DNA of 64,000 nt from Meloidogyne chitwoodi (lineage: Eukaryota; Nematoda; Chromadorea; Rhabditida; Meloidogynidae), in contig JACZZP010000019.1 in NCBI GenBank assembly GCA_015183035.1, forward strand, positions 806,001 to 870,000, given 5' to 3'. The translations under genes were made by a program, and so were the position numbers. Below, in pieces: positions 9,625-22,179 of the stretch (position 1 is the stretch's first letter; each line of letters starts with the position of its first letter). Below the pieces are notes generated by a model. The model did no database searches, was not told where the DNA came from, and saw only the letters and a list, made by a program, of their open reading frames with translations.

Positions 9625-10778
9625 CTAAATCTCTTCCTCTTCCTCATCGCCTATATAATCAGCAGCTTCAAGTTCAGTAAGACCTCTTTCTGCCATTGTT
9701 GTTTGAAGAAAGGAACCTATCTCTGGATCTACTGCCACATCAATAGGAAGTTTGCCTTGAGAATTCTTTATATGTAAGTTAGCACCTGCATCAACAAGTA
9801 ATCGGACACAATCAATTCGACTTTTGGAAGAAGCTGCATGTAGGGGAGTATCACCCAATTTGTTCTGAGAGTTAAAAAACGATATTAATACAAAAAAATA
9901 ATTTTGGGAATCTGCAACCTTTATATTAATTTAATAACCTGCGCAGAAACTGCAACATTCGAAACAGTTAATAAATTCTCTATAATTTCAGTTTGCCCTG
10001 TATAAGCAGCCCAATGTAATGCCGTAGAGGAAGAACGATCAAGAGCATTTACAGACACCTAAATATTTACCAATTTTGTGTCTATTAAAAAAAATAACCT
10101 TATTTTCGAGGCATTCTCGTAAAAAGTTACAATCACCCATTTTGGCAGCTTCATGTAGAGGAAATTCAATAAGTTCCAAGTTTGTTTGAATAGTTTTTTT
10201 ATTATAAAGTTCTGATAAAGAGCTTTTTTGTGGGCATTTTAATTCGTAATCGTCTCCTTTTTTTTCACGTAAATAAACAATATCATCAACAGTTAATGAT
10301 AGAAGATTATGCTGGAAAAAGACTTGATATTTATTTTCACTAATAAGTAGAGTCCGAAATTTTAGGTCTTAAAAAATGTTAACTAACCATAGCTGACCAC
10401 TGTCTCTCCGAAGGTTAACTTAATCTCTCGTTTGTTAGAGACGTAGAAAAGTAGTGGTTAGCAGAGAAAATTGTATAAAATGAAAAGGAATTGCACAAAA
10501 GGAATTTTAAATATTTTCTCTGCTGACCACTACTTTTCTACGTCTCTTGCAAACGAGAGATTAAGTTAACCTTCGGAGAGACAGTGGTCAGCTATGGTTA
10601 GTTAACATTTTTTAAGACCTAAAATTTCGGACTCTACTAATAAGCTATAGAATTAAAAAATTATCTTGCTGCGCACTAAAAAGAGAAAAATAAAAAAAAC
10701 CTCATCATGATTAAACTCATTAATGACTCGATAAACAAGTATTCGACCAGGTTTTGGTGGTGGTGCAATCAATGGCAT
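9625..10778 (-). CDS. ostf-1: osteoclast-stimulating factor 1 (SH3-ankyrin adaptor)
   Basis: Four exons (minus): 10778-10701, 10311-10099, 10058-9939, 9864-9625; together 217 codons, 216 residues, against 214 in human OSTF1. Order: Pro-rich start (APPPKPG), degenerate SH3 region (about 14-75), then ankyrin repeats beginning [40 protein letters not shown] and [11 protein letters not shown], and the acidic tail [16 protein letters not shown] that matches the family's AEDYLDDED tail. All junctions are GT/AG and in phase. OSTF1 is a cytoplasmic adaptor linked to Src-type signalling and motility. Oddity: the SH3 lacks the ALYDY motif and the Trp-Trp pair needed for PxxP binding. The first intron contains a 289-base hAT-type MITE. 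Confidence 0.9.
10348..10636. mobile_element. hAT-type MITE (family 4), copy 1, in OSTF1 intron 1
   Basis: Inverted ends TAGAGTCCGAAATTTTAGG and its complement, arms of about 125 bases that are nearly identical, flanked by the perfect 8-bp duplication CTAATAAG (10340-10347 and 10637-10644). The second copy is at 27249-27539. The arms share the word GACCACTGTCTCTCCGA. Confidence 0.9.
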
Positions 10779-11082
10779 ATTTCTTAAATTTAATTAAAAT
10801 ATTAAGAACCTGCAAACTAATTTTTGAAAAACAAAATTTTAAAAATATAGACAGAAAGAACATTATTCTAAAATGTTTTTGCTATATAAATTTATTTTTA
10901 AAAATGAAGGAATGTTAAAAAGTGAAATATAGTAATAAAAGAACATTTTTAAATAAATTGTTATACTATAGTCTTAAAATTAAATAAGGAAGAAAATTCC
11001 AAATTTTATTAACGAAAATTTGTTATATTTTAAGTTTATGTACATATAAATGTAATACATAAAAAATGGAATTAAAGATGTC

Positions 11083-11352
11083 GGATCACCCCTATAGGCC
11101 GAAACCCTATTGATCGAATTTGCCAATTGGTCAAATCCCTTAAATGGTAAAGTAATAAAACACTCCCTGTAGGTCCAAGTTTGTACGAAAACCAACTGGC
11201 CATGGGCTCCAAAATGGAGAAGTAATAAAACACTCCCTGTATGTCCAAATTTGAATGGGTCAAATTGTTTTAAGAGATTTGACCGAATTGGCAATTGGAC
11301 AAATTGGTTAATTTCTATCTATAGGGTTTCGATCTATAGAGGTGGACCCTAA
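11083..11352. mobile_element. fold-back element (family 5), copy 1
   Basis: Ends GGATCACCCCTATAGGCCGA and the complement of GGGTCCACCTCTATAGATCG; the inside has AGTAATAAAACACTCCCTGTA twice. A full copy in the other orientation is at 37108-37365, a fragment at 30600-30690 and a shorter relative at 57410-57550. Lies between OSTF1 and BORCS5. Confidence 0.75.
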
Positions 11353-11649
11353 AGATGCTAATTTATTTTTTTAAATAATTAAGCGAAAGTTAAGAATCAA
11401 AAAAATTGCTAATGTAATGGCTAAACTTTATGAAGTAATTTTATATGACGCAAAAAACTGAAACGAAAAGAATAAGACTAGAGAACATTAATAAAAGGAA
11501 TAAAAATATATTTAGTATTAACTGAGTGTCCGACAGAATTTTATTCCGACAAGAATCATAGCTGACATAAAGTAAATAAATTAAAATTCTTTAAACAAAA
11601 TTGTCAATCACCCGTAAAGCTTCTGTGACAACCCTAGTATTTTTAATTG

Positions 11650-12766
11650 TTAAGAAAAATCACTGTCCACAACTCGACATTCACTAACGCTTCCTGCCAA
11701 AAAACTCCTTCCTTCATCATCCCTTGTCCAACCCAATTCATCATCTGTTTGAGTTTTTCCAGCTTTATGCTTTTCATCTAAAATCGGTATAAAAGCAACA
11801 GATAGAGGAGCCATTTGCTCTTCAATTGGTAATAATTGATTTAATGATTCTGCACATCGAGATAATTCATTAAAGAGAACCTGGAATGAATATAAATAAA
11901 ATTGAAAATATTTTTTCGTATCCTAAATTCCTTAAAAAACAATTAAGAACAAGTTTATAAACCTGTGCAGTGTCAATTTGTTCAGAAAGACCGACAACTT
12001 TCTTCAATTCATTACTCAAAAAATCTAGCTTTTTATTGCAATTTGTTGTTTTCTTTACCAACGACAAAGCTAATTGGTCAATCTTTTTTTTAGTAATTTT
12101 TAGAAGAAATAAACCAAAAAAACCTCAACAATATGTGCAAAAATCCGTCCTTGTTCTGTCGTAACAGTTTCAGTACAATCTCTAAAATGTTGTTGTAATC
12201 GATGGAGAAATCTATAAATTGGTCGAGGATCAATTTTCAAAAGCACCTCGGGTAAATCTCTATACCCAGGCAAAACGCCTTGCATCAGTGGAAGAAAATG
12301 AGGTATCTCCTGAAAAATTAAATTTAATTAAAGTTAAAATAAGAATCCACAAAAGGATCGTATTGGGAAAAAGCTTTCAATTGAGTTAATTAAAAGTTAT
12401 GTTGGAAAAATACCTAAAACTAAAAATATATTTATCAAAACCTTAATTCGTCTTAAATCCAATTCAGCGTTAATATCACCAACTGAAGCTGATGTTGATG
12501 CGCCATCATTAACAACCACAATGTTGGTTGATAATAAACTTTTTGTAGAATTTCCTGAATTGAAAATATTATTTATAAATTTGTTGAAATATTTAGAATA
12601 ATCAACGTAAAAAATCAAATTTTATTTTAAAAAATTTAATAAAAAATTCCAAACGTTTTCTAGTCAAAAACGAGAAAGAAGCGGGTACACCCATTGAAAT
12701 TGTAGGTGAATTTAACTCTTTACTGCCTTGACTTCGACTGCGTCCACCACTCTGATCATTACCCAT
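11650..12766 (-). CDS. sam-4: BORC complex subunit 5 (myrlysin; nematode SAM-4)
   Basis: Five exons (minus): 12766-12655, 12554-12442, 12309-12124, 12082-11963, 11880-11650; 762 bases, 253 residues, all junctions GT/AG and in phase. Starts MGNDQSGGRSRSQG, with Gly2 as an N-myristoylation site like human MGSEQSS. Conserved blocks in order: NIVVVNDGAST, LRRIKEIPHFLPLMQGVLPG, a heptad-rich region (RFLHRLQQHFRDCTETVTTE), then coiled coil to LNQLLPIEEQMAPLSVAF, matching LNSMLPEGERLEPFSM. The protein anchors the eight-subunit BORC complex on lysosomes or synaptic-vesicle precursors and recruits ARL-8 for kinesin transport. The C-terminal about 45 residues (to CRVVDSDFS) are longer than in human and unlike it. 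Confidence 0.9.
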
Positions 12767-12930
12767 GGCTTAAAATTAAAAAACAATCAATTAAAAAAAA
12801 TTTTAAAAAATTTAAATAAAAATGGTGCAATTCGGGTAGGCACATTCCATATAGGCGCATAATAGTATATCAAATGAAGAGAATTAGAGATAAAAAGGAA
12901 ATAAAAATAAATTAGAAAAAATATAAAAAA

Positions 12931-14328
12931 ATAGTCATCACTCGTTTCCATTATGTCAATATATAATTTTTTAAATGAAAGAGAAAAAGAAAGTTAGACA
13001 GTGAAAGAGAAAGAAATATTTTAAAAGAGAGTTAATAACACTAGGTTAGACTAGTGCTATTTATTGCAAAATTAAACAAAAATAAATAAATAAATTTTTA
13101 TTTATTTCTACATATTTAATGATTAATTTATTTCATAAAAATTTAAATGATCAATATTTACTAATTCAACTTTATTAAATAATATTTACAAAATAAAATA
13201 AATTTATTAAAAAATAATATTAATAAATAAAAAATTTTTAAATTAAAATTAAAAATATTATCAGATTCAACTGCAACAAGAGACGCTACTAAACAGATAA
13301 AAAATAATCTTAAAAGCTAAAAATAAAATTTTTAAATTTATTACAATTAGTTTAATTTTATTTTGGACAACCTGAAGCACGTGCGGATGACTATAACAAT
13401 TTTTAATTAGTATAACAACGTATTAAATTTATAAAAAAATTTTCTACAAAACCGAAATAATTAGAATCGTTGGCATAAATATAAAAATAAAAAAATTTAA
13501 TATTAACGAACCATTTCAAAATTATAAAAATGTATATTTTTAAATTAATTTATGGGAGAGGACGATGAATAACTCGAGAATTAAAAAATCAAATTTTAAT
13601 ATAAAAAATTAATTTAAATAAATTTAATTTATTAAAGGGGTAATTTTCATAAAATTAATATTTTAAAATTTAAAATACTAATAGGTAAATTAACACTTTA
13701 TCTCAGCTTTAAAAAATGTATCTTATTTTACTCATTAATTAATTTTTAAAATATAAGATTATTTTTATAAAATATTTTTTTTAAAACAATATTTATTGTT
13801 TAGTTAATTTAAATTTTTGAACCATTTTACTGCTTTTTGACTTTTAAAAGAATTTATTTAATTATTTAAAATAAAAATATTTTTACAAAATTATATTTAA
13901 AACCTAAACTAATTTGTGCATAATTAAATTTAATTTTTATAAAATATCCTTAATTAGTCCTAAAACACTTACCTACTTTAAAATAATTTAATAAAATATT
14001 ATTTTTTATTTAATTAATTTTAAATAAATAAATTTAATTTAAAAATTGTGCTTAAGATATTTGAACAATATGCAACTTGTAGCGATAATGAGCATAAAAA
14101 ATTATTTAATTATTCAAAAATATTTTTATAAAATTAAAAATGCATGCATTTAAAATAGTTTTCAATAATATTATTTTCATTTAATTAATTTTAAATAAAT
14201 TAATTTAATATTAAAAATTGTGCTTAAAAAACACCGGGTGGGCATATCCCAAACAGTCCTCTTCTTAACATAAAATTTATTTTAATTTTTAAAAATATTC
14301 TTATAAATTTATTTAACATTAAGACGAT
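12931..14328. repeat. segmental duplication, copy 2
   Basis: Paralogue of 7360-9505, about 1.4 kb because it lacks the fold-back insertions. Good agreement over the GAGAAAGAAATATTTT, ACTAGTGC, GAGGACGATGAATAACTC and CATATCCCAAACAGTCC landmarks; several small A/T indels. A 30-base segment near 13365 (GACAACCTGAAGCACGTGCGG) is present only here. Confidence 0.75.
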
Positions 14329-17300
14329 TAAATAATGAATTAAAAATTATTAAAAACGTTTTTTTTAATTTTATATAAATGAATAAATAAAAAAATTTTT
14401 TTTAACTACATGGGAAAATCTACATTCTATTCCTTTGATAACATAAAAAATTAATTTTATTATTTAAAAATATTATTATTATAAAAGGCACTAAAACGAA
14501 TAAGAAATGCAGCAAATTACTATTACTTTCTTCATCACTTACAAGTTATTATTATTAAATTTTAATTGACATAAATGTCGCATCTTGATTAAGAATGTTA
14601 AAATATATTTAAATTAAATAAAGAAATATATATTAAAAATAAAAAATAATTTAAAAAGAAAGGTCAAAGTCATTAATGTGGATTTACGACTTTATTTATA
14701 ATTCTGTTTTTAAATAAATTTAATTTAGAAATTTAATTTGCTATACCCCATACTTTCTCTATTTATCCCAAAAAATGTGTTTACTATGTTTGTTTTTTAT
14801 TCTTTTCAATTTTATAGATAAAAATATTAAAATTTTTTATATTGAATTCCTTAAATCAACATTAATTAAAGTGATATTTTTAATTTAAATTGTTATTTAA
14901 TTATAAATGGATGTAAATTCTTATAACAAATTAAATAGATAAACGTTTAAATTTTCAACTTAAACCGATAAAACACAATTAAATTAAATATATACTACAA
15001 TTTATTTAATTGAATATCTAATCAAAATATGCAACAATTTATTTGTTAAATTAATTTAAAAATTATAAAACATATAAGGAAGTGTTGTTATTTAGTCTAT
15101 CGAATCTAAAAAAAATCTGATAAGTCTGAAGAAAGAAAAATAAAGTTAGAGTCGTGCTTCAAATTTATATGGTATACTTTATTCATTATTAAGGCGTCAT
15201 GTGTCAAAATTTCAATTTTAGCATTATTTTATTCAATAAAACCATTTATCCGAACAGTACAATGTATTTATTAAAAAAATATTTTTTAAATTTAATTTAG
15301 GCCCCTACTGTGCCCAACCCAATTCTACTAAAAGCATGAATGACCACTTTAGAACGCCAAAATGCAATTACAAAAAATATTAAAGTCAAAATGGTTTGTT
15401 AAAAATATTCAAGCATTTATCCAAAAAATCTTAATTTTGATAATATTATGTAACCAAAAATTCAACTTTTAAATGATATTGTAACCCAAAAGGAAGAGGA
15501 ATTGTTTACTTGATACGACGAAAGAGCATGGATTAAAATGCCACTAAATCAAGCGCTCCCCAAAAAAGCTTCTCTTAATATTATTTAAAATTTGTAATAA
15601 ATTTCCAAGCTTCAGAATCAATAAAGAAAAATTTTTTAAAGTCTTAAGAATAATAAAAATTTTTATTTTCAATTCAAGCAACATGTTGTGGCCAGATAAT
15701 AAAAACTTACAATACAACATTTTTTAATTAAAAGGAATATTAATATAATTTTCTCAAAAAATACAAACAAAAGATAAAATAAATATGTAAAATAAAATAA
15801 AATCGTTTGCTCAATTAATTAAAAATTTTCAATTTATTAAAAAATACGATAAAAAAATTGTCCTATTTATAGCGATATTTTAATCTTCGATGCAAAATTT
15901 AATTAATTAAATTTATAAATAATTATTTAATTTATTTATCTAAAATTAATTTAGCTAGACGAGGAAAAAGAATCTATGGAGAATTATTTACAATTTTTTA
16001 ATAAAATAAATATTTAAAAAAATTTTTATTTTATTATGCTGCTTCTAATTTGTGAATTATCAAACCAGACCAATGTAAAAAATAAAATTTAATCACGATA
16101 ACGCAGCAGCATATTGCAAGAATTAAAATTATTGTGCTCAAAATTAACTTTCATAATTAAAAAAATTAATTTATGTACAAATTTAAAAGTTTCTATAAAA
16201 CTAAACAATTATAATATTTTAAAAAATTATTATTTATATTATTATCGATTAATTATGATTAAAATTTTTATAAAATAAATTCGTATTTATTGATTAACAA
16301 ATTTTTCTCCACTTGCTTTTCAAGAGTAACGATCTGACGATACTTTACAAGCGCTTGGCTTTCCAAACGTTAAATTCTCATCGCAAAATTTAACTAAAAA
16401 GATTTACTTAATAATGTAAAATAAAAATTAAAAATATAACCATTTTGAAATCGATGTCTGTAAGTAGTGTTTCTTCATTAAATGCCTTTCTTTTTGCTGG
16501 TTCACTGAAGCACCTGCTCTATAACTTTTTTTGTTCAAATATCTAAAAGATAAAGTCAAGTGTAAAAAATTACTAAGTGTTAAAAAAGGTAAGAGAAAAC
16601 GAAAAAGATTTAAATTATATGCTTTTATATAACTACTTTACCAAAAATACTGAACGACAAAAATGAAATCTACTGAAAATTTAAATTAAACTATTTGATT
16701 TAGTCCTTTCAACGCCGACAAATAAAAATGCATTAAATTATTAAAAACGTTAAACTTCATTTACAAATTATAATTATTAAACTATAAACAAGTTAATTAA
16801 AACAATAGTTTGATATTTAATTATAAGTAACTACTGAAGATTTTTTTTTAATTATATATAGTACTCTACTTTTTTAGCAAGAGCAGCAGCAAATGAGAAA
16901 AAAAAATTTTTTTAATACACACAAAGAATTAAATGATTTTATTAAAAAAAATGTAATTTACTTGATAAAAAAGAAACTAAAAAATTAGGTACTGGTAACA
17001 GTATGTGAATTCTTAGGACAAGTAAAATAGTTAAACGTTTAAAATTTCAACTCAACCTGACGAAAACACAATAACATTAAATATAGACAACAATTTTATT
17101 TTAATTTTGTAATATTCTATTAAAATATACTACAATTATATTTTTAGTAATTTTATTTTCCATATAATTAAAATAAAAACGAAAATATTTCAGTTTGAAG
17201 GAATTACCTGTCCTTAAAATGGTGGTCCCACGCGGATAATAAAATTAAAATAAAAATAAAGATTAAATTTTTAATATTTAAATACACAAAATTAATATAC

Positions 17301-18565
17301 TAATTTAAATTATTTTTGTGTGCAATATCCCTAGGAGGTAAATAATGATAAATACAATTTAATAATAATTTGAATAAATTAATATAAAATAATTAAAATG
17401 AAAAATTCATCGTAATTTCGCAGAATGTGTGCATAAAATCCATTTTGATTGTTTCATCTTTTAAAGAATATAATTAATTAAATATTATGATTTAAATCAT
17501 CACAAATCAAAATGTTTATTTTAGATTTTATTTTATTTTGATTTATTGGATTATATTGAGTATAATTTAATTATTTAAAAAAAAACAACTATTCACGAGT
17601 ATGTGAACTTAATTAAAAAAAGTAAAATAAAAATAAATTAAAAATTTAATAATTATTACGAAAAAAATTAAAATTGAACCAATAATCAAAAAATTAAAAA
17701 TTGAACCATTAATCAAATTAATGTTATGGATAGAATTTTGGTTGTGAATTTGTTCATATAAACACTTATTTTTTTAAAATTCCATTTTAATTTTATAATT
17801 AGCTTCCATGTTTTTTTATTAAAATAATGTTCAAATAGCTATGCCTAATTTAAAAATAAATATTTAAAATAGTTACCAACCCCTAATTAGCAAAACGATT
17901 TTGGAGAAGACTCTTCAGTACTCAAGAATACGAACTAGCAAAAATTAAATATTTATTTTAAAATATTTATTTATTAAAAATTTAATTATAAAAAATTTTC
18001 CGTTATTGAAGAACTTTTACGTCAGAAGAATTATTTGAGAACCACAAAGGATTGAAATAATAAAGAAATTTTGAAATTTTGTTAAAGAATATCCTTCAAA
18101 AAAATTGTTAATTAATTAAATTAAAAAAAAAAGTTTAATTAAAAAATACCAAGAATTAATCTTTAAATGAAGTATTTTATATGATAAAATAAAAAATAAA
18201 AAAATTAAATTTTAATTTAAAGAAGTAAAAAAACTAAAATTTAACAAGTGGCATGTAAAGGAATTTTATTTAATCTTAACTTGAATACTATTTTTAAGAA
18301 GCAAAGAAATAAATATAACCTTACAGTATGTTAGGGTGTAATTATTGAGTACAATAAAATAATTAATTTAGTTGGAAATAATAAAAAATATATTTTAAAT
18401 TCTTTATTTAATAAAAAAAATTAAATAAATTAATTAAAAAAAATCTAATTAATTATAAATTTATATATTATTTAATTAATAAGTTAAAGTATTTAAGGGC
18501 ATATTTTAACATCACTGGTGCCAGTGGAATTCTTCCGAGCCTTGAGCTCCGACAACGACGATTGC
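14329..18565. other. gene-poor, very AT-rich region
   Basis: No ORF with coding character, no RNA gene and no clear fold-back element was seen. Scattered GC-richer words (for example around 16320-16390) do not connect into exons. Confidence 0.5.
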
Positions 18566-18828
18566 ATATTTTTTAATTTAATTAATTAATTAAATTTATT
18601 TTTTAATTAATTAAAATTAAATTTATTTTTTAATTAATTAATTAATTAAATTTATTTTTTAATTTAATTAATTAATTAAATTTATTTTTTAATTAATTAA
18701 AATTAAATTTATTTTTTAATTAATTAATTAATTAAATTTATTTTTTAATTTAATTAATTAATTAAATTTATTTTTTAATTAATTAAAATTAAATTTATTT
18801 TTTAATTAATTAAAATTAAATTTTAAAC
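18566..18828. repeat. AT-only minisatellite
   Basis: About three copies of a unit of some 90 bases built only from TTTTTTAATTTAATTAA and TTTATTTTTTAATTAATT blocks. It directly precedes the GC-richer ORF at 18829 and follows another GC-richer patch (18510-18560). Confidence 0.8.
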
Positions 18829-19032
18829 AACATCCGACGGATTAAGGATTCTAAGGTTTTTTGTAATGCCTTTCGAACTGAAGGAATCCGTCTCGAGGAG
18901 GTTCTAGGCTATGAGGTGCTGATAGATAAGCGTTGTCCTTCTCAGCCTTCAGACCTTCGACAACTGCGAAGATGCAATACAAGAATTAATCAAATAATTA
19001 AAGAAATATTTAATGTTGAAAATACATTTTAA
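18829..19032 (+). pseudogene. isolated GC-richer reading frame, identity unknown
   Basis: 67 codons without a start, ending TAA at 19030: it reads NIRRIKDSKVFCNAFRTEGI, then RLEEVLGYEVLIDKRCPS and QPSDLRQLRRCNTRINQIIK. Base use is far from the 85% A+T surroundings, so it is either an exon or a fragment of a transposed gene. The patch just left of the minisatellite (18508-18562) ends with the similar string LPSLELRQRRLHIF in a plus frame, suggesting two diverged copies of one segment. No family recognised. Confidence 0.35.
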
Positions 19033-22000
19033 AAAGCAGTTAAATATTATGAATTTAATAAATAATTATTTTTAAAATTTAAAATGATGGATAAAATCGC
19101 TATTCTATTTGAGGAATTAACATATAAAATTGGTAAAATTCTAATAAAAAATTTAATATTAAATAATTATTAAAAATTGACGAATACATAATTTCAAAGA
19201 ACAGAACAATATTGTAAGTCGTAGTGTTACCAAAATTGTTACAACTAAAAGAAATATATCATCAGCTAATTTAGAGAAATATTTTTTTTATAAATTAGTA
19301 TAAAAGTAAAGTTATTTGTTCTAAAAAGGGCCTTCATCCCATGACTTTCCTCGAAAACTACGGTATTGACGTAAAATTACAAATATTAAAAATATAAATT
19401 AAACAAAATTATCTTCAATATAATCATAAATAATATTTAATTGTAGTCACAAATCGTTTAAAAAATGTTTTTAAATTCAACTATATACTATTTAGGTGCT
19501 GGAACAAAAAATATTGTTGACACCTACCAGAAAAGCGATCTCATTATCGCAAATGAAAAATACATTTTATTAAATTAATTCATTATTATTATCAAGAATA
19601 TTATATTTTTATTGGAAAACATAGGTTAGAGAGTTGGATAAACAGCATGAATTTAAAAAAAAATAAAATATACAGTACACGCAGTTCCAAGCCCAAAAAA
19701 CGATATAATCACAGAGATTGAAATTAATAATTTAATAATACATTAATTTAATAATAATATAATTATAAACTAGACTACAATGTCAACTTGGATAACCTGT
19801 CAAGTAATCTCATTAAGCAAAAAATTATAAGCGAAGAATGTTATGGTTCAGTGAAAAGATGTCCTGCGCAGGGTACATGTAAAGCTGGAAGATGCCAGCA
19901 TATTTAATCTAAGGAAGACGTTGTCATTTCTTGAATGACGAAAATAAATAATTTAAAATAAATTCATGATTCACTTTTAAAAGATAATAAAATGTTTTTG
20001 TTAATTTTGGTATTATTATTCTTCATTAACATTATGTTAAAATAAATTATATTATAATATTTTTATTGGAAAAATTTTATTAATTATTCTTACATCCTTA
20101 TTGAAGAGTTTAAATAAATATTAAAGTTTTTTCTCTTCATAAGAGTAGCGACCGAATATCAGTATAAATTAGAATGCTGGGAAAACAGTGACAAAACTTG
20201 ATTAAAAAATTCTAACAAATATTATATTTTTAAAAAAATTAAATTGAATTTCATTAATTAATTATGGCCTAATTTAAATATTTAATGAAAATAATTCTAT
20301 AAAAATTAAGATAAATTAAATAGATAATGGATAACTGAAATGTTTAATAACGTACTGCACAATATTTGATTAAAAAAAATTTTTTAATATCTAAATAAAT
20401 ACAAAAAAACTAAAAAATGGTTGGTAAAATTTATTTCCCTATGAACGAGTTAACAAAGATTTAGTTGGAGCTAAAAAATATTTAATTATCTAAATTATAT
20501 TTTAAAATTAATATATGCAAAATTTTTATCAATTTCGCGAAAAAGGAAATTAGTGATTTAAAGTATCAGGTAAGAATCATTAAATTAATATAAAATTTTA
20601 TAAATGAAAATTATAAGTAATAAATATACCTATAATAAATAATCATAAAAATATTAAAAAACAAATTATTTTATATAAAAACAAAAATTTATGCTGATCA
20701 TAAATATTTATTCCTAAAAAATCTTAAATTGTGATATTTCAACTTCATTTAAATAAAATAAAAAAATTATTAAATTAAACAAAATTATGTAAATAAATAA
20801 AAAATTATTTGTTTAACATTTCTTAACATATTTTAACTGAAATTTCGAGAAACCAAACAAAATATTTAAACCAGAATAAATTCTGAATAATCAAAGAAAA
20901 TCTGAGGAATTTATCGAAATAAAAATTGTTTATTCAACATTAAAAAAAACGATGTATTTGACTTAAAAATTGCAACAGATTCATACGGCGGTACATCAAA
21001 ATTTGGATCTTATAAACGAAAATGATGTCAAAAATAACTAATTTACCTCAACATATATTTTTTATTTAATTTTTTAATAAAAATTAAACTATTTTTTTAG
21101 TTTTTATAATAATTTTTCCCTGGATGATACTGTATTAAAATCAACTACGTTCTTAAGCCAACTTCAATAAATTCACGTACAAGTTAATATAATAAATAAA
21201 AATAAATAATTGAAAGATTAAATTTAAATAGTAAAATAATTTAATGAATCATACTCTATTTAAGGTACATATAATTTAATTTATTTAATAATAAATTTTT
21301 TACCTTGTTTTTGACAAGAAACGTTAATTTATGGATTTAATCAAAAAATAAATTAACTTTATTAAATTTAAAAAATTTTATAAATAAAGAAAAGTTTCAT
21401 TGATGCGCTTAATGGTCAGCCAGAAAGCCATCCTTTTGACTTCATACAATTCTACAAACATCTCTGAGAGATGACACTCAAAATCACCCAGCATCCAAGT
21501 GTCTCTATTTGAGTGACTTTCGCACTCAAACAGCTTAATTAAAAAGGAACGGCTTACTGCTGTCTTTCATTTTTAACCACTCTATTTTTAAGAGGCAAAT
21601 GTCCCGGAAAATCCGCTTTGTTGTCTGTTTGGCTTGGGTTTGAAGAACACAGCTCTTCTCTTATTTATTTATTACTTTCATTTAAATTTTTATTTATTGA
21701 GAAATTTTTTACTTTGACGATAGCATGGTCTTTATGTTGATGTTTCGGTACTTTTATGCTTTAGGTCCTTTATTTATTTTTAATTTTGATTTTTTTAGAA
21801 ATGTACATATGATAGTTCATTTGAAAGAGCTCGTATAGATGAGTCTAATAAGACCAAAATTAACGAATTTGGTTTTCAATGAACAAGTTTATGAACGATT
21901 AAAGATAACTGATTACCGCGGCTGCTCTTTAGTTTCTGGGTTTCAATCGTTCATAACTTTGTTCAAAGCCAACCAAATTTAGTGATTTTAGTCTTATTCG

Positions 22001-22179
22001 ACTCAGTTTAACGAGTTCTTTCAAATAAAATTAATTCAAATTTTAAATTTTCAGAGCAATTTTGAATAAACTTTAAAAAATTTGTTTATTTTAAATAAAA
22101 TTTGATCGTTTTTGACTTATTTTTTTCGGCCATAAAGGATCAAAAAACCTAACAACAACATAAATTTTTTTCATTAAAA
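19033..22179. other. gene-poor AT-rich region with a GC-richer island
   Basis: Mostly featureless. 21400-21660 is GC-richer and contains an open stretch (ALNGQPESHPFDFIQFYKHL) followed by stops; it may be an exon remnant. 21800-22060 contains fold-back family 3 words (GAAAGAGCTCGT, TGATTACCGCGGCTGCTC). Confidence 0.45.

Noticed and set aside
21400..21660. Possible missing N-terminal exon of MED14
   Set aside because: Short open stretch without matching splice sites or MED14 similarity; kept only as a GC-richer island.
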